This document shows, piece after piece, positions 34,496-43,322 of a DNA stretch of 49,885 nucleotides. The notes under the pieces were generated by a model. That model worked only from the letters and a program-made list of their open reading frames with translations. It was not told where the DNA came from and did no database searches. The position numbers and the translations under genes were made by a program. Within the stretch, counting starts at the first letter, position 1. Each line of letters opens with the position of its first letter. Source of the DNA: an uncultured Rikenellaceae bacterium. Its GTDB lineage: Bacteria; Bacteroidota; Bacteroidia; Bacteroidales; Rikenellaceae. The stretch spans positions 1 through 49,885 of the forward strand of contig CAMLTW010000014.1 in the NCBI GenBank assembly GCA_946486375.1, read 5' to 3'.

Positions 34496-35476
34496 CTACC
34501 TTCCCCGCCGCTTGAACCACATCACCGCCAGCGACCGCAGCCGCACGTATTTCCCGTAGCGGAACACGCATTCTCCGCAAACGCGCCACTTGTCCCGGAA
34601 CGGAAGGCGGTGGGCCTTCCAGAGGGCGGCGTTCAGCGTCCGCGCCACCAGTTGTTCCGTAACCTTCCGACGCCGGACATCGCTTTTCGGAACCGCCCGC
34701 AGCAACTCCCGCGCCGCCGTCAGGTAGCCGTCCATGTTGCGCCGGGCGAACCGGACCGTCATGATCGAGCCTTCCCGGACGCGCCTTTCGTAAAACGGTT
34801 CGGCGATTCCGCCCGCCCGCCGGGCCGCCAGATAGAGCAGCGGCGTGAACAGCTCGTCCTCGTGCACCATGCCGGGATAAAACCGCAGCCCGGCCTCCCG
34901 CAGGAAATCGAGCCGGATGAAGCTCAGGCAGGCCGACGCCCGGAACGCCCGCTTTTCCAACAGCGTTTCCAGCAGTTCGACCCCTTCCCACACTTTTCCT
35001 TCGGCATACCGGGCACGCCGGTAGTCGATTTCGGCCCGACATTCCCCCGTTTCGCAAAAAGACTCGGCGTCGAACAGGACGAAATCGAGCCTTTCCGCTT
35101 CGCATTTTTCGTAACAACGCCTCAGAGCGTCGGCCCCCAGCCGGTCGTCGCTGTCCACGAACAGTACGTATTTCCCCCGCGCCCGGTCGATGCCCGTGTT
35201 CCGGGCGACCGAAAGGCCCCCGTTGGACTGCGACACCACCCGGATACGGGCATCCTCCCGCGCCAGCTCACGAGCCAGCTCCCCGCTGCCGTCGGTCGAA
35301 CCGTCGTCGATCACCAGTATTTCGATGTCCCGAAGCGTCTGCGCCGTGAGGCTTCCCAGCGCTTCCGCCAGATACTCCCGCGTGTTGTACACCGGAACGA
35401 CCACGCTGACCTTCGGCGCCGCGCCGTCCCCCGGCCCCGACAGGGGCGTTTCCGCTATTCCGTGACCCGTTCCCAT
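34496..35476 (-). CDS. Family 2 glycosyltransferase
   Basis: A 326-residue cytoplasmic GT2 (GT-A fold). After ~20 residues: KVSVVVPVYNTREYLAEAL, ILVIDDGSTDGS, NGGLSVARNTGIDRARGKYVLFVDSDD (DxD), and GMVHEDELFTPLLY (catalytic acidic region). It is similar to WcaA/EpsJ-type enzymes that add a single sugar. The start ATG (35476) overlaps the end of the acyltransferase gene by 22 bases, so translation is probably coupled. Its stop is 16 bases from repeat block J. Confidence 0.9.
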   Translation of the reverse strand: MGTGHGIAETPLSGPGDGAAPKVSVVVPVYNTREYLAEALGSLTAQTLRDIEILVIDDGSTDGSGELARELAREDARIRVVSQSNGGLSVARNTGIDRARGKYVLFVDSDDRLGADALRRCYEKCEAERLDFVLFDAESFCETGECRAEIDYRRARYAEGKVWEGVELLETLLEKRAFRASACLSFIRLDFLREAGLRFYPGMVHEDELFTPLLYLAARRAGGIAEPFYERRVREGSIMTVRFARRNMDGYLTAARELLRAVPKSDVRRRKVTEQLVARTLNAALWKAHRLPFRDKWRVCGECVFRYGKYVRLRSLAVMWFKRRGR

Positions 35477-36084
35477 ACTTTCGTCTCGAAATCGTACCGC
35501 CGGATGATCCGCGCCGGATTCCCCGCCGCCACGCAATAAGAGGGAATGTCCTTGGTCACCACGCTTCCGGCCCCGACCTGCACCCGCGTGCCGATGTGCA
35601 CTCCGGCCACCACCACCGAATTGGCACCGATGTGGGATTCGGCTTCGATCACTACGGGTTTCCGCTCCAACGGCTGCTCGTTGGAATCGCGCGAGGCGTC
35701 CCGGTAGCCGTGGTTGAATCCCGAAATGAACACGTGCTGTCCCAGCCCCACACGGTCGCCGAGCGTCACGGGCCCGATCACCACCGAGCCGATGCCGATC
35801 CGGGCCCCTTCGCCGATCAAGACGTCCCCCGCCCCGTTGTTGATGACCGTAAAATCCTCGATCAGCGCGTTTTTCCCCACCCGGAAGGCCCGCCACGGGA
35901 ACACGTCGATCCGCGAACGCCGCCGGCGGATCACCGCTCCCTTTCCCCGCTCGTGCACCCACGGATTGACGAACCATCGAACCCAGAGCCGGGGCCGGGG
36001 GTTGCGCCGGGGACTGATGCAGGCGATCGCCAGCCGCCGGAGCCGCTCGTTTCCCTTGAGGTATGCCTTGATTTTTTCCAACAT
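35455..36084 (-). CDS. Hexapeptide-repeat acyltransferase (sugar O-acetyltransferase)
   Basis: A 209-residue left-handed beta-helix transferase of the WcaF/maltose-acetyltransferase group. Hexapeptide repeats run from ~70 to 185: VLIGEGARIGIGSVVIGPVTLGD and HIGANSVVVAGVHIGTRVQVGAGSVV. The loop FISGFNHGYRD carries the His expected to act as catalytic base. The N-terminal ~60 residues are very basic (RRRRSRIDVFPWRAFR). It most likely acetylates a sugar of the exopolysaccharide. It sits 12 bases after the GT4 gene and overlaps the next GT2. Confidence 0.9.
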   Translation of the reverse strand: MLEKIKAYLKGNERLRRLAIACISPRRNPRPRLWVRWFVNPWVHERGKGAVIRRRRSRIDVFPWRAFRVGKNALIEDFTVINNGAGDVLIGEGARIGIGSVVIGPVTLGDRVGLGQHVFISGFNHGYRDASRDSNEQPLERKPVVIEAESHIGANSVVVAGVHIGTRVQVGAGSVVTKDIPSYCVAAGNPARIIRRYDFETKVWERVTE

Positions 36085-36096
36085 GCCGTTTTCCGA

Positions 36097-37230
36097 TTAA
36101 TGTTTTCCGTGTCCGGCCGCCACTTCCCGGTAAATTTCCAGCAGCCGCCGGGCGCTCTTTTCCCACGAAAATCCTTTCACGCGTTCCAGCCCGTATTCCC
36201 GCTGTTCCCGGTACAGGGCGTCGTCGCTCTCCAGCCGGAGCAGTCGTTCCGCGATTTCATCCGCGTTTTCCGGATCGACCAGCAAAGCCCCCTCCCCGGC
36301 CACTTCGGGCATGGCGGACGTCCGCGAGGCGACCACGGGCGTCCCGCAGGCCATCGCTTCCAGCATCGGAATCCCGAAGCTCTCCCGCAGCGAGGGATAG
36401 AGGAAGGCGAAAGCCCCGCTGTACACCGACGGCAGGTCGCCGTTGGGGATGTACCCCGGACAGCGCAGGTGGGGCCGGATCGCTTCGATCCCCTCCGCTT
36501 CCAGCAGCCTGTCGAGCTGTTCCCCGTCCAGATCGGCCACCAGCAGGGGGAGCTTCCGGGCCGAGCGTTCCAGATAGCGGGCATAGGCCGTCAGCACGCG
36601 CGGCGTGTTCTTCTTGGGATCGGTGTTGCCGAGGAAAAAAAGGTATTCGTCTTCCGGCACGTACTTCCGCGCCACCTCCCGGTAGCGGGAAACGGGCCGG
36701 AACCGGGAACCGTAGCCGTTGTGCACCGTCACCACCTTCTCTTCCGGCAGGCCGAGGGCTTCCCGGATGCGTCCGCGCTCGTAGTCCGAAACGGTCACGA
36801 TCCGTTCGCAGCGCGGCAGGACGCGGGGCACCACCGCCCGGCGGTAGTGCCAGCCGAGGTTCTGATAAAGCGAAGGATTGTTCCCGGCCCGCTTTTCCAG
36901 AAAAATGATGTCATGCAGGGTCAGCACCAGCGGCGCGACCGGCACGAGCGGGGCCGTGTTGGCCGTGCAGTGCAGCAGGTCGGGCTTCACCCGGCGTACG
37001 GCCATCGGCAGGGCCGTCTGTTCCCAGAGCGGATAGGAAGGGCACCTCACCTCCACCACTTCCACGTTCGCCGAGGAGGAAAGACACCGGTCTTCCCCCG
37101 GAGCCACGAACACGAAATATTCGTTTTCGATGTCCAGCCGCTGCAGCTGCCGGACGGTTTCCAGCGCCACGAAATCCATTCCGTGCTTGTTGGGGCGGAA
37201 AATCCGCTGCGCTTCGATCGCTATTCTCAT
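36097..37230 (-). CDS. Family 4 glycosyltransferase (mannosyltransferase-like)
   Basis: A 377-residue GT-B enzyme. N-domain: MRIAIEAQRIFRPNKHGMDF, DLLHCTANTAP and LHDIIF. C-domain: EYLFFLGNTDPKKNTPRVLTAY, and the EX7E donor-site motif in SLRESFGIPMLEAMACGTPVV. It is very like the GT4 enzymes of O-antigen and capsule clusters (WbaZ/MtfB type), likely adding mannose or a related sugar to a lipid-linked repeat unit. It is in line with the neighbours: 44 bases after the membrane GT2, 12 before the acyltransferase. Confidence 0.92.
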   Translation of the reverse strand: MRIAIEAQRIFRPNKHGMDFVALETVRQLQRLDIENEYFVFVAPGEDRCLSSSANVEVVEVRCPSYPLWEQTALPMAVRRVKPDLLHCTANTAPLVPVAPLVLTLHDIIFLEKRAGNNPSLYQNLGWHYRRAVVPRVLPRCERIVTVSDYERGRIREALGLPEEKVVTVHNGYGSRFRPVSRYREVARKYVPEDEYLFFLGNTDPKKNTPRVLTAYARYLERSARKLPLLVADLDGEQLDRLLEAEGIEAIRPHLRCPGYIPNGDLPSVYSGAFAFLYPSLRESFGIPMLEAMACGTPVVASRTSAMPEVAGEGALLVDPENADEIAERLLRLESDDALYREQREYGLERVKGFSWEKSARRLLEIYREVAAGHGKH

Positions 37231-37274
37231 CGTTCGGTCTGTCTGTTTGGCGGGCCTCGGAAGCCCGCGGGTTT

Positions 37275-38438
37275 CTATGCGTTGGGGCCGTGGGCCGTAT
37301 GGATGAATTTCCGGTTCACGCCCCGGAGCCGGAACAGGTTCGCCGCCATCATCAGCCCCAGCAGGGGAGCTTTGCGAAGCGCCCGTTTGAAGCGGGCGTC
37401 CACCAGCTCATCGGGCACCGCGAAGGCCAGCGCGAACAGGATCGCCAGCAGGAGGCCCCACCACTTGAGCGAAGCCGTCCAGTCCGCGAGGGTCATGACG
37501 GCCGCCATCAGCCCCGTTCCGCCCAGCAGCAGAATCCGGGGCGGCATCATCCATTGCAGCACTTTGTCGCAGTAGTCGAAATTGACCGTCAGGATCGCCC
37601 GCGGCAGTCCCCGGAGGCCCGCTCCCAGCGAACCGAACTGCGCGGCCAGCCAGCGCCTGCGCTGACCGTAAAACACCTTTTCCTCCTGCACCTTCTCGTC
37701 GTACACCCGCGTGTCGTCGAGGTAGTCCACGAACACCCGCTGTCCCAGCAACAGCAGTTCGAGTTCCTTGTCCTCCCCCGCCGAGCGCAGACAGGGGACG
37801 TTCCGCCGGAACCAGCCGTAGTCGAAGGCCATCCCCGAACCGCTCAGGGCCGCCGAAAAACCGAGGGCGATGTGTCCGCGCCGGAAAACCGAGTTGTTGA
37901 TTTCCTCGCTCACCGCATCCAGCACCGCCGTGTCGGTGTTGCGGTTCCCCGCCGTCCGGTGAGTCTGCACCGCCTTCAAACCGAAGTCGAAAGCGGCGTT
38001 GATGTCCCGCAGGAAACCCGGCTCCACGGTGTTGTCGGCGTCGAGCACCACGGCGATTTCATAATTCTCCCCCTCCAGCCGCTCCATGGCATAGCGGAGG
38101 GCCTTGGCCTTGGAGCTCTCCTCGAAGCGGGGCCGGAGCAGGCGCACCGGCAGCGCGGCCAGTTTCCGGTCGGTTTCCTCCGTCATCCGGTCGGAAATGA
38201 CCACGATGTCGTAGTCCTCCTTCGGATAATCCTGCCGCAGCAGGGAATCCACGCACGCGCCCACCACCGCGTCCTCCCGGTAGGCGGGCACCAGCACCAC
38301 CGTCCGCCGCCGTCGCCGGGCCGGGGGATAGCGCTTCGGCTTCCCCGCGAGCGAAAACAGGGCGAACACGAAAAGATAGGCCCCGGCGACCGCCGCCAGC
38401 CCGAACAACACCTTTTCCGCGATCATCAGCATTTCCAT
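37275..38438 (-). CDS. Membrane GT2 glycosyltransferase (processive-synthase-like)
   Basis: A 387-residue inner-membrane GT2. TM at ~7-30, then RTVVLVPAYREDAVV, IVVISDRM, VVLDADNTVE (DxD), SGSGMAFDY, AGEDKELELLLL (catalytic acidic) and GQRRRWLAAQ (QxxRW), followed by two or three TM segments (~300-345). The QxxRW motif and membrane helices are typical of cellulose/hyaluronan-type synthases, so it may make a linear polymer or add sugars at the membrane. It starts a sub-cluster: repeat block K lies upstream. Confidence 0.88.
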   Translation of the reverse strand: MEMLMIAEKVLFGLAAVAGAYLFVFALFSLAGKPKRYPPARRRRRTVVLVPAYREDAVVGACVDSLLRQDYPKEDYDIVVISDRMTEETDRKLAALPVRLLRPRFEESSKAKALRYAMERLEGENYEIAVVLDADNTVEPGFLRDINAAFDFGLKAVQTHRTAGNRNTDTAVLDAVSEEINNSVFRRGHIALGFSAALSGSGMAFDYGWFRRNVPCLRSAGEDKELELLLLGQRVFVDYLDDTRVYDEKVQEEKVFYGQRRRWLAAQFGSLGAGLRGLPRAILTVNFDYCDKVLQWMMPPRILLLGGTGLMAAVMTLADWTASLKWWGLLLAILFALAFAVPDELVDARFKRALRKAPLLGLMMAANLFRLRGVNRKFIHTAHGPNA

Positions 38439-38529
38439 TCCGTCCCTCGTTTATTTCGTTTCATGAACCTTCGCTTTCCGTTTTCCGCCCGGCACTCCTG
38501 CCGTCCCGCTACCATCCGTACCTTCGACA

Positions 38530-38690
38530 GCCTGCGTCATTGCGAACCGAAGATCGCTTTGCGGTCTGAGCCTCACCGACCGCAGCCCGCAGTCAGCCGC
38601 AAGGCCGGAGCGGAAACAACGCAGGGAGGTAGCATCCGCAACCGATTACGCGCCGACCTTGAGATGCAGCGACGTGGCAATCTCAACCTC
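38530..38690 (+). repeat. Hairpin repeat block K inside the exopolysaccharide locus
   Basis: Plus-oriented modules antisense to the locus: agatcgc-ttt-gcggtct near 38549, agccgcaaggc near 38597 and the gcagggaggtagc phrase near 38620. The region from 38439 to 38739 has no gene. Confidence 0.82.
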
Positions 38691-38739
38691 TAAATCTTCC
38701 AGCTATCCAACCACCGTTCCCGCCTTCGTAACCCCCGAG

Positions 38740-39654
38740 TCATTCCTGCCGTTTCGTGTCCATCTTCCCCGTCCGGCCCCGGTAAAAATCCATCACGCCC
38801 CGCAACGCCGCCCGCACCGAATCCCACCGGCCCCGCAGCGCATACGACAGCGCCGTTTTCGGCACGGCCACCGCCGTCTGGTACAACAGCGAAAGCCACC
38901 GTTCCCCGCCGCGCCGGTTGCGCCGGGCGAACAGCAGGCGGTTCCGGACGAGGTAGTAAGTCTTCAGCGGCGAATCCGCCCCCGTCGAACGGCTTTCCGC
39001 ATGCAGCACCCGGCACCGGGGTTCGTACCCGAATGCATAGCCCCGCTCCCGCATCCGCTCCGACCAGTCGAGTTCCTCATAGTAGAGGAAATAACATTCG
39101 GGCATCGGCCCCGCCGTGTCGAATGCCTCGCGCCGGAACATCACCGCCGCTCCGTGAATATAAGCCGTGATGCCGGGAACGTCGAACCGCCCGTCGTCCG
39201 GCTCCCCGTAGCCGTAAGTCCGGTTGCGGAGCGTGATACGGCCCAGCGGCGTATAGCCTGCGAACTGAATCCGGCCCGGCTCCGCGGCATAGACGATCTT
39301 CGGCGAAACCGCCCCCAGACGCGGATCGTTCTCCAATCGCTCGACGAGGTATTTCAGCGAATCGTCCTCCACCAGCGCATCGTTGTTGAGCAGCAGCACG
39401 TATCTTCCCCGGCTGCGGCGGATGCCGAGGTTGTTCCCCCCGGCGAACCCCAGGTTCGCTTCGCTGCGCAGTGCCGTAATTTCCGGATACCGCGCCGCAA
39501 GCAGGGCCGCCTCGTCCCGCCGGGAACCGTTGTCCACGACGATGATTTCGCTTCCCGCCGGAAGCCGCCCCCGCAGGGATTCCACCAGACGGCAGGTATC
39601 CCCGAAACCGTTATAATTGACCGTCACCACCGACAGGTCAGGCCGGGAATCCAT
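38740..39654 (-). CDS. Family 2 glycosyltransferase (rhamnosyltransferase WbbL-like)
   Basis: A 304-residue GT2 with DLSVVTVNYNGFGDT, IIVVDNGSRRDE, RSEANLGFAGGNNLGI, GRYVLLLNNDALVEDD (DxD-like NND) and YYEELDWSERMRERGY: the pattern of WbbL/RfbF-type rhamnosyltransferases. I prefer the ATG at 39654, preceded at good spacing by GGAGG. A GTG two codons upstream is possible. The gene overlaps the end of the Wzy-like gene by 17 bases. Confidence 0.9.
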   Translation of the reverse strand: MDSRPDLSVVTVNYNGFGDTCRLVESLRGRLPAGSEIIVVDNGSRRDEAALLAARYPEITALRSEANLGFAGGNNLGIRRSRGRYVLLLNNDALVEDDSLKYLVERLENDPRLGAVSPKIVYAAEPGRIQFAGYTPLGRITLRNRTYGYGEPDDGRFDVPGITAYIHGAAVMFRREAFDTAGPMPECYFLYYEELDWSERMRERGYAFGYEPRCRVLHAESRSTGADSPLKTYYLVRNRLLFARRNRRGGERWLSLLYQTAVAVPKTALSYALRGRWDSVRAALRGVMDFYRGRTGKMDTKRQE

Positions 39655-41122
39655 GCGCACCTCCTTCCTGCAGCCGTTTCCGCTCCGCGATTTCCCGGTC
39701 GAACTTTTTTCCCAAAAAGACGAAGGCGAAACTCATGTAGACGATGATTCCGTTGGGGAACTGCCCCATGATTTCGTTCCCGTAGGAACTCACCGCGATG
39801 CCGAACGTCCCGGCCAGCAGCGCAGAGAGCAGGCCCCGCAGCTGCGGGTCCCGAATCCGCGTCCGGATGAGCCAGACCCCGTACCCGAAAATATACAGCA
39901 ACAGCCCCACATGGAGCGCCAGTCCCACGATCCCCGTTTCCACCCAGATCATCACGAACCAGGAGTCGGTCGGAATCTGCGACATGTAGGCGTCCGGGGC
40001 ATAGACCTTGGCCTTGCCGCCGCCCAGCCCGATCCCGATCCCGAAAGGCTTGTCCTTCATGTACTCGCGCATCTTCGCCTGATTTTCCAGGCGCACCCGG
40101 AAAGAGCGGTCGTTGAAGTTGAAGGCGCTCCGCATCCGGCGGACATACTGGTTTCCCTCCCCGATATAAGTGTAATTCAGAAAAACGAAAGCCCCCAGCA
40201 GCAGGGTCACCCCCGCCAGCATGATTTTCCGGCTTTTGGTCAAAAACAGATAAAGGGTATAGCCCGCGAAGGGCACCGCCAGCGCGCCCCGCGTCCCGGA
40301 AATCACCATGCCATAGGCCGCGGCCAGCGCCACCCCGAAAAACCAGAGCCGCAGGGCCGGACGTTTGAAATACAGGGCGGTGATGGAGAACACGACCATT
40401 GAAAGCCCCATGCCCGCGCCGAAATTGGCGGCGTCTGTAAAGAAGGAGAAATAGCGCACCCCCGAATTGATGACGTGGGTCGTGCTCCCCCCTTCGAGGA
40501 AAAGCCAGCGCACCTCGGCCGCGTCGAATCCGGCGAATTTCTGCACGACGGCCTTGAGCACCGCCAGCAGGGTCAGCACCGACCAGACGTACAGGATGCG
40601 TTTCAGGTCGCGGTACCGCCCGAACAGCACCGGGGTCAGCACCGCGATGACGAACAGGTAGATCGCCACCCCCCGCACCGACCCCGCCCACGCCGCCGCG
40701 GAGACGGCCCTCGGGTTGAACAGCTCGAAAACGCAGTAGATCAGCCAGACGAGCGCCGCTCCCGTCAGTCCGTTGCGGGCCGCGCTCCAGTCCACCCGCT
40801 TGTAGCAGGCCCGGATCAGCAGGGTCAGCAGGGAGAAGCCCAGCAGGGCGTCGATCACTACGCCTCCCGGCAGGCCGGGCACATAGCGGGTCAGTCCCAT
40901 CACGAAATAATTGGCGACGAACACCCCCGCGAAAGCCCAGTAAGGGCTGGCGACGCCCGAAAAGAGGAGGCAAAGGACGAGCGGGACGCAGCCCGCCGCC
41001 GCGCCGTAGACCCAGCCGAACCGGACGGCGAAGAAAACCGTCGCCGCCAGCCCGACGAGCAGCCCGATGTGGGCGCCGACCCGGGGCAGGTCTCCTTCCG
41101 TTCCTGCGGGCATCCGTTCCAT
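39638..41122 (-). CDS. Wzy/O-antigen-ligase-family polymerase
   Basis: A 494-residue polytopic inner-membrane protein with about 10-12 hydrophobic helices and a large periplasmic loop (~325-375). The Wzy_C/WaaL-type region shows ISGTRGALAVP and RVRLENQAKMREYMKDKPFGIGIG, with TDSWFVMIWVETGIVGLALH behind it. It likely polymerises or ligates lipid-linked repeat units on the periplasmic side. No Wzx flippase is found in this window, so translocation must be supplied from elsewhere or by a different route. Confidence 0.88.
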   Translation of the reverse strand: MERMPAGTEGDLPRVGAHIGLLVGLAATVFFAVRFGWVYGAAAGCVPLVLCLLFSGVASPYWAFAGVFVANYFVMGLTRYVPGLPGGVVIDALLGFSLLTLLIRACYKRVDWSAARNGLTGAALVWLIYCVFELFNPRAVSAAAWAGSVRGVAIYLFVIAVLTPVLFGRYRDLKRILYVWSVLTLLAVLKAVVQKFAGFDAAEVRWLFLEGGSTTHVINSGVRYFSFFTDAANFGAGMGLSMVVFSITALYFKRPALRLWFFGVALAAAYGMVISGTRGALAVPFAGYTLYLFLTKSRKIMLAGVTLLLGAFVFLNYTYIGEGNQYVRRMRSAFNFNDRSFRVRLENQAKMREYMKDKPFGIGIGLGGGKAKVYAPDAYMSQIPTDSWFVMIWVETGIVGLALHVGLLLYIFGYGVWLIRTRIRDPQLRGLLSALLAGTFGIAVSSYGNEIMGQFPNGIIVYMSFAFVFLGKKFDREIAERKRLQEGGAHGFPA

Positions 41123-41164
41123 GATCCGTTTTCCGAAAATTCGTTCGTTTTGTTCCGCGCCGGC

Positions 41165-43312
41165 CTACCCTTCCGCGCTCAGTCCCATCTGGGAAAGGCG
41201 GTAAGACCACTTCCGCAGCCGGTTGTAGGGCGGCAGCAGGCCCGTGAAGATTTCCACCGCTTCGCACTGGGCTCCCGTCAGGCAGAACAGGACGGGCGCG
41301 TCGCCGGCCTGCTCCTTCGCCTTGTCGTAGAGCAGTTGATCCGTGTCCTTCCACACGTGCCGCGCATGGGCCACCATCAGGTTCACCCGCGCTTCCCGCA
41401 GCAGCGGGGCAGGCACGGAATGCTGCGCGAGGTCGGGATATTCCACCAGCACCACGTCTTCCCCCTCGTAGCCGATCAGCTGCATCAGGCTTCCGGCGAA
41501 CAGGTAGACTTTGCCGGCGACCGGGAAGGATTTCCCGGCCTGCACCACCTTGACGGTGAGCCCTTCCGCCCGCCAATAAGACGCCAGCCGTTCGGCCAGC
41601 AGGCTTTTTCCCTCGTTCGGGCCGGTGCTCAGCAGGTTGACGATGTTCGGGGAACCGCTGCGGAAATAGTCCGAGACGGCGTTCCCCACGAACCGCACGG
41701 CGATGTCCTGACAGGCCTGATTGTAGGCCCGGTAACGGAACCTCCGGTCGGCGGGGGTCGCGCCGAGCACCTTCCCGCCCGTGATACGCTCCGTCCGGAA
41801 CTTGCCCCGCAGCGTGCGGTCGAGCAGTTCCAGCAGCAGGAAATACCCGAACACGAACGCCAGCGCTCCGAGGAAGGCTCCCGCCACGATCAGTTTCCGC
41901 CGCGTCGGGGCGGAGGCGAGGGGGAAGGTGGGCGGCGTGATGGTCTTCGGGGTGGCGGTGGTCATCTGGATGCTTTTCTGCCGCAGCCGCGCCGCGTTCA
42001 GGTTGTTCAGCACCGACAGGTAGGATTGTTCCGAGAAATTGATCTCCCGTTCCTTCCGCTTGATGGTGGAACCCACCGGGGAGAAATAAAGATACTGGTT
42101 GTCCAGCTTTTCCCGCCGTTTCTCCATCACCGCCAGCTGGGCCTTGGCCTTTTCCAGCCGGAGGATTTCGTTCAGCCACTGTTCCACGTAGGCGAAGGAG
42201 GAGATGCCCTCCTTGGTGTACTGCTGCTCCCCGACCGTGCGCACGAACCGGTCGAAATCGGCCTCCGCCTCCTGCCGCTGCCGGTAGAGCGCGTCGAGTC
42301 CCGGAGGCGTTCCCGCCAGCGAGTCGGACTGGAAGGGTTCCCTGGCGGCGATCTTGGCCGTGAGGTCGGAGATCGTCCGGAGCTTTTCGATGAACAGGGC
42401 GTTGTTGCGCAGCTGCTTCACGTGCTCGTCCATCCGGGTTTCGAGGCTCTGACTCAGCTCCTTGGCGCTGTTGTAGTCGAGCAGGATGCCTTCGTACGTC
42501 AGCTCGAAGTCCCGGTTGAGGGCCGCGATGTGCTTGGTCTGCTCGTCGTAGTTGATGACTTTCTTCTGGATGTTGTAAGAGGTCAGGGAATCCTCCGCCA
42601 GCCGGAGTTCCCGCCCGATCCGCGCCAGCTCCTCCTCGAAATACCGGATGACGTCGTCCGTTTCCCCGAACCGGAGCTGCTGATACTGTTTCACGAATTC
42701 CTCGTTCAGGAGCACCAGCGTGTGATAGGCGATCCCCGGATCGTCGGCGGTATAGGAAACCTCCAGCATGTCGCTGCTGCCCACCCGCCGCACGGCGATC
42801 CTGCTCAGCGCCTCGTAGCTGTAATGCCTGTGGTGCCAGTTGAACAGGCCGTAGATGAAATTCTTGGGGCTGGCCTGCTCGTAGGCGTAGAGGTTCGCCA
42901 GCGTCCTCTCCTCCGAAGATTCGTCGATCAGCGCCATCACGTCCGGAGGGGTGATGCCCCGCACGGCCCGGTAATTGGCCGCGGTGATGTAGTTGTTGTC
43001 GCGTTCGGGGTCGCCGTGGATCATGTGCTGGACGTAGAGGCGCATCGACAGGTGCTTCAGGGTGGACTGGGCCGTGATCACGTTCACGATGTTGTCCATG
43101 ACATTGTTGATGCTGTTCCAGTCCTGACGCCCTTCTTCGGCGCCGATGCCCGACCCGCTCACCACGCCGGTGTAGAGGGTGGTGCTCACTTCGTATTCGC
43201 GGGGCAGGTTCGCCGTGAGACGGTAGGCCAGGTAAGCCACCGCCACCGGAGCGACGATCAGCCACCAGCGGATGCGGTAAACGAACCTGAACAGGTAAGA
43301 AAGTGCGTTCAT
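41165..43312 (-). CDS. Wzz/Wzc-like polysaccharide co-polymerase with degenerate BY-kinase domain
   Basis: A 715-residue chain-length determinant. TM1 ~15-33, a large periplasmic coiled-coil domain (~35-475), a second TM (~480-505) and a cytoplasmic P-loop domain (~510-700). Walker A is intact (STGPNEGKS, K569). The Walker A' Asp-rich strand (normally LLIDADLR) reads VKVVQAGKSF, and Walker B (normally LIIDTPP) reads VVLVEYPDL. There is no C-terminal Tyr cluster. Tyrosine autokinase activity is therefore unlikely. It may still bind a nucleotide or act as a scaffold. It sits 10 bases behind the TolC-like gene and before the Wzy-like gene. Confidence 0.88.
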   Translation of the reverse strand: MNALSYLFRFVYRIRWWLIVAPVAVAYLAYRLTANLPREYEVSTTLYTGVVSGSGIGAEEGRQDWNSINNVMDNIVNVITAQSTLKHLSMRLYVQHMIHGDPERDNNYITAANYRAVRGITPPDVMALIDESSEERTLANLYAYEQASPKNFIYGLFNWHHRHYSYEALSRIAVRRVGSSDMLEVSYTADDPGIAYHTLVLLNEEFVKQYQQLRFGETDDVIRYFEEELARIGRELRLAEDSLTSYNIQKKVINYDEQTKHIAALNRDFELTYEGILLDYNSAKELSQSLETRMDEHVKQLRNNALFIEKLRTISDLTAKIAAREPFQSDSLAGTPPGLDALYRQRQEAEADFDRFVRTVGEQQYTKEGISSFAYVEQWLNEILRLEKAKAQLAVMEKRREKLDNQYLYFSPVGSTIKRKEREINFSEQSYLSVLNNLNAARLRQKSIQMTTATPKTITPPTFPLASAPTRRKLIVAGAFLGALAFVFGYFLLLELLDRTLRGKFRTERITGGKVLGATPADRRFRYRAYNQACQDIAVRFVGNAVSDYFRSGSPNIVNLLSTGPNEGKSLLAERLASYWRAEGLTVKVVQAGKSFPVAGKVYLFAGSLMQLIGYEGEDVVLVEYPDLAQHSVPAPLLREARVNLMVAHARHVWKDTDQLLYDKAKEQAGDAPVLFCLTGAQCEAVEIFTGLLPPYNRLRKWSYRLSQMGLSAEG

Positions 43313-43322
43313 CGGTCGGAAT

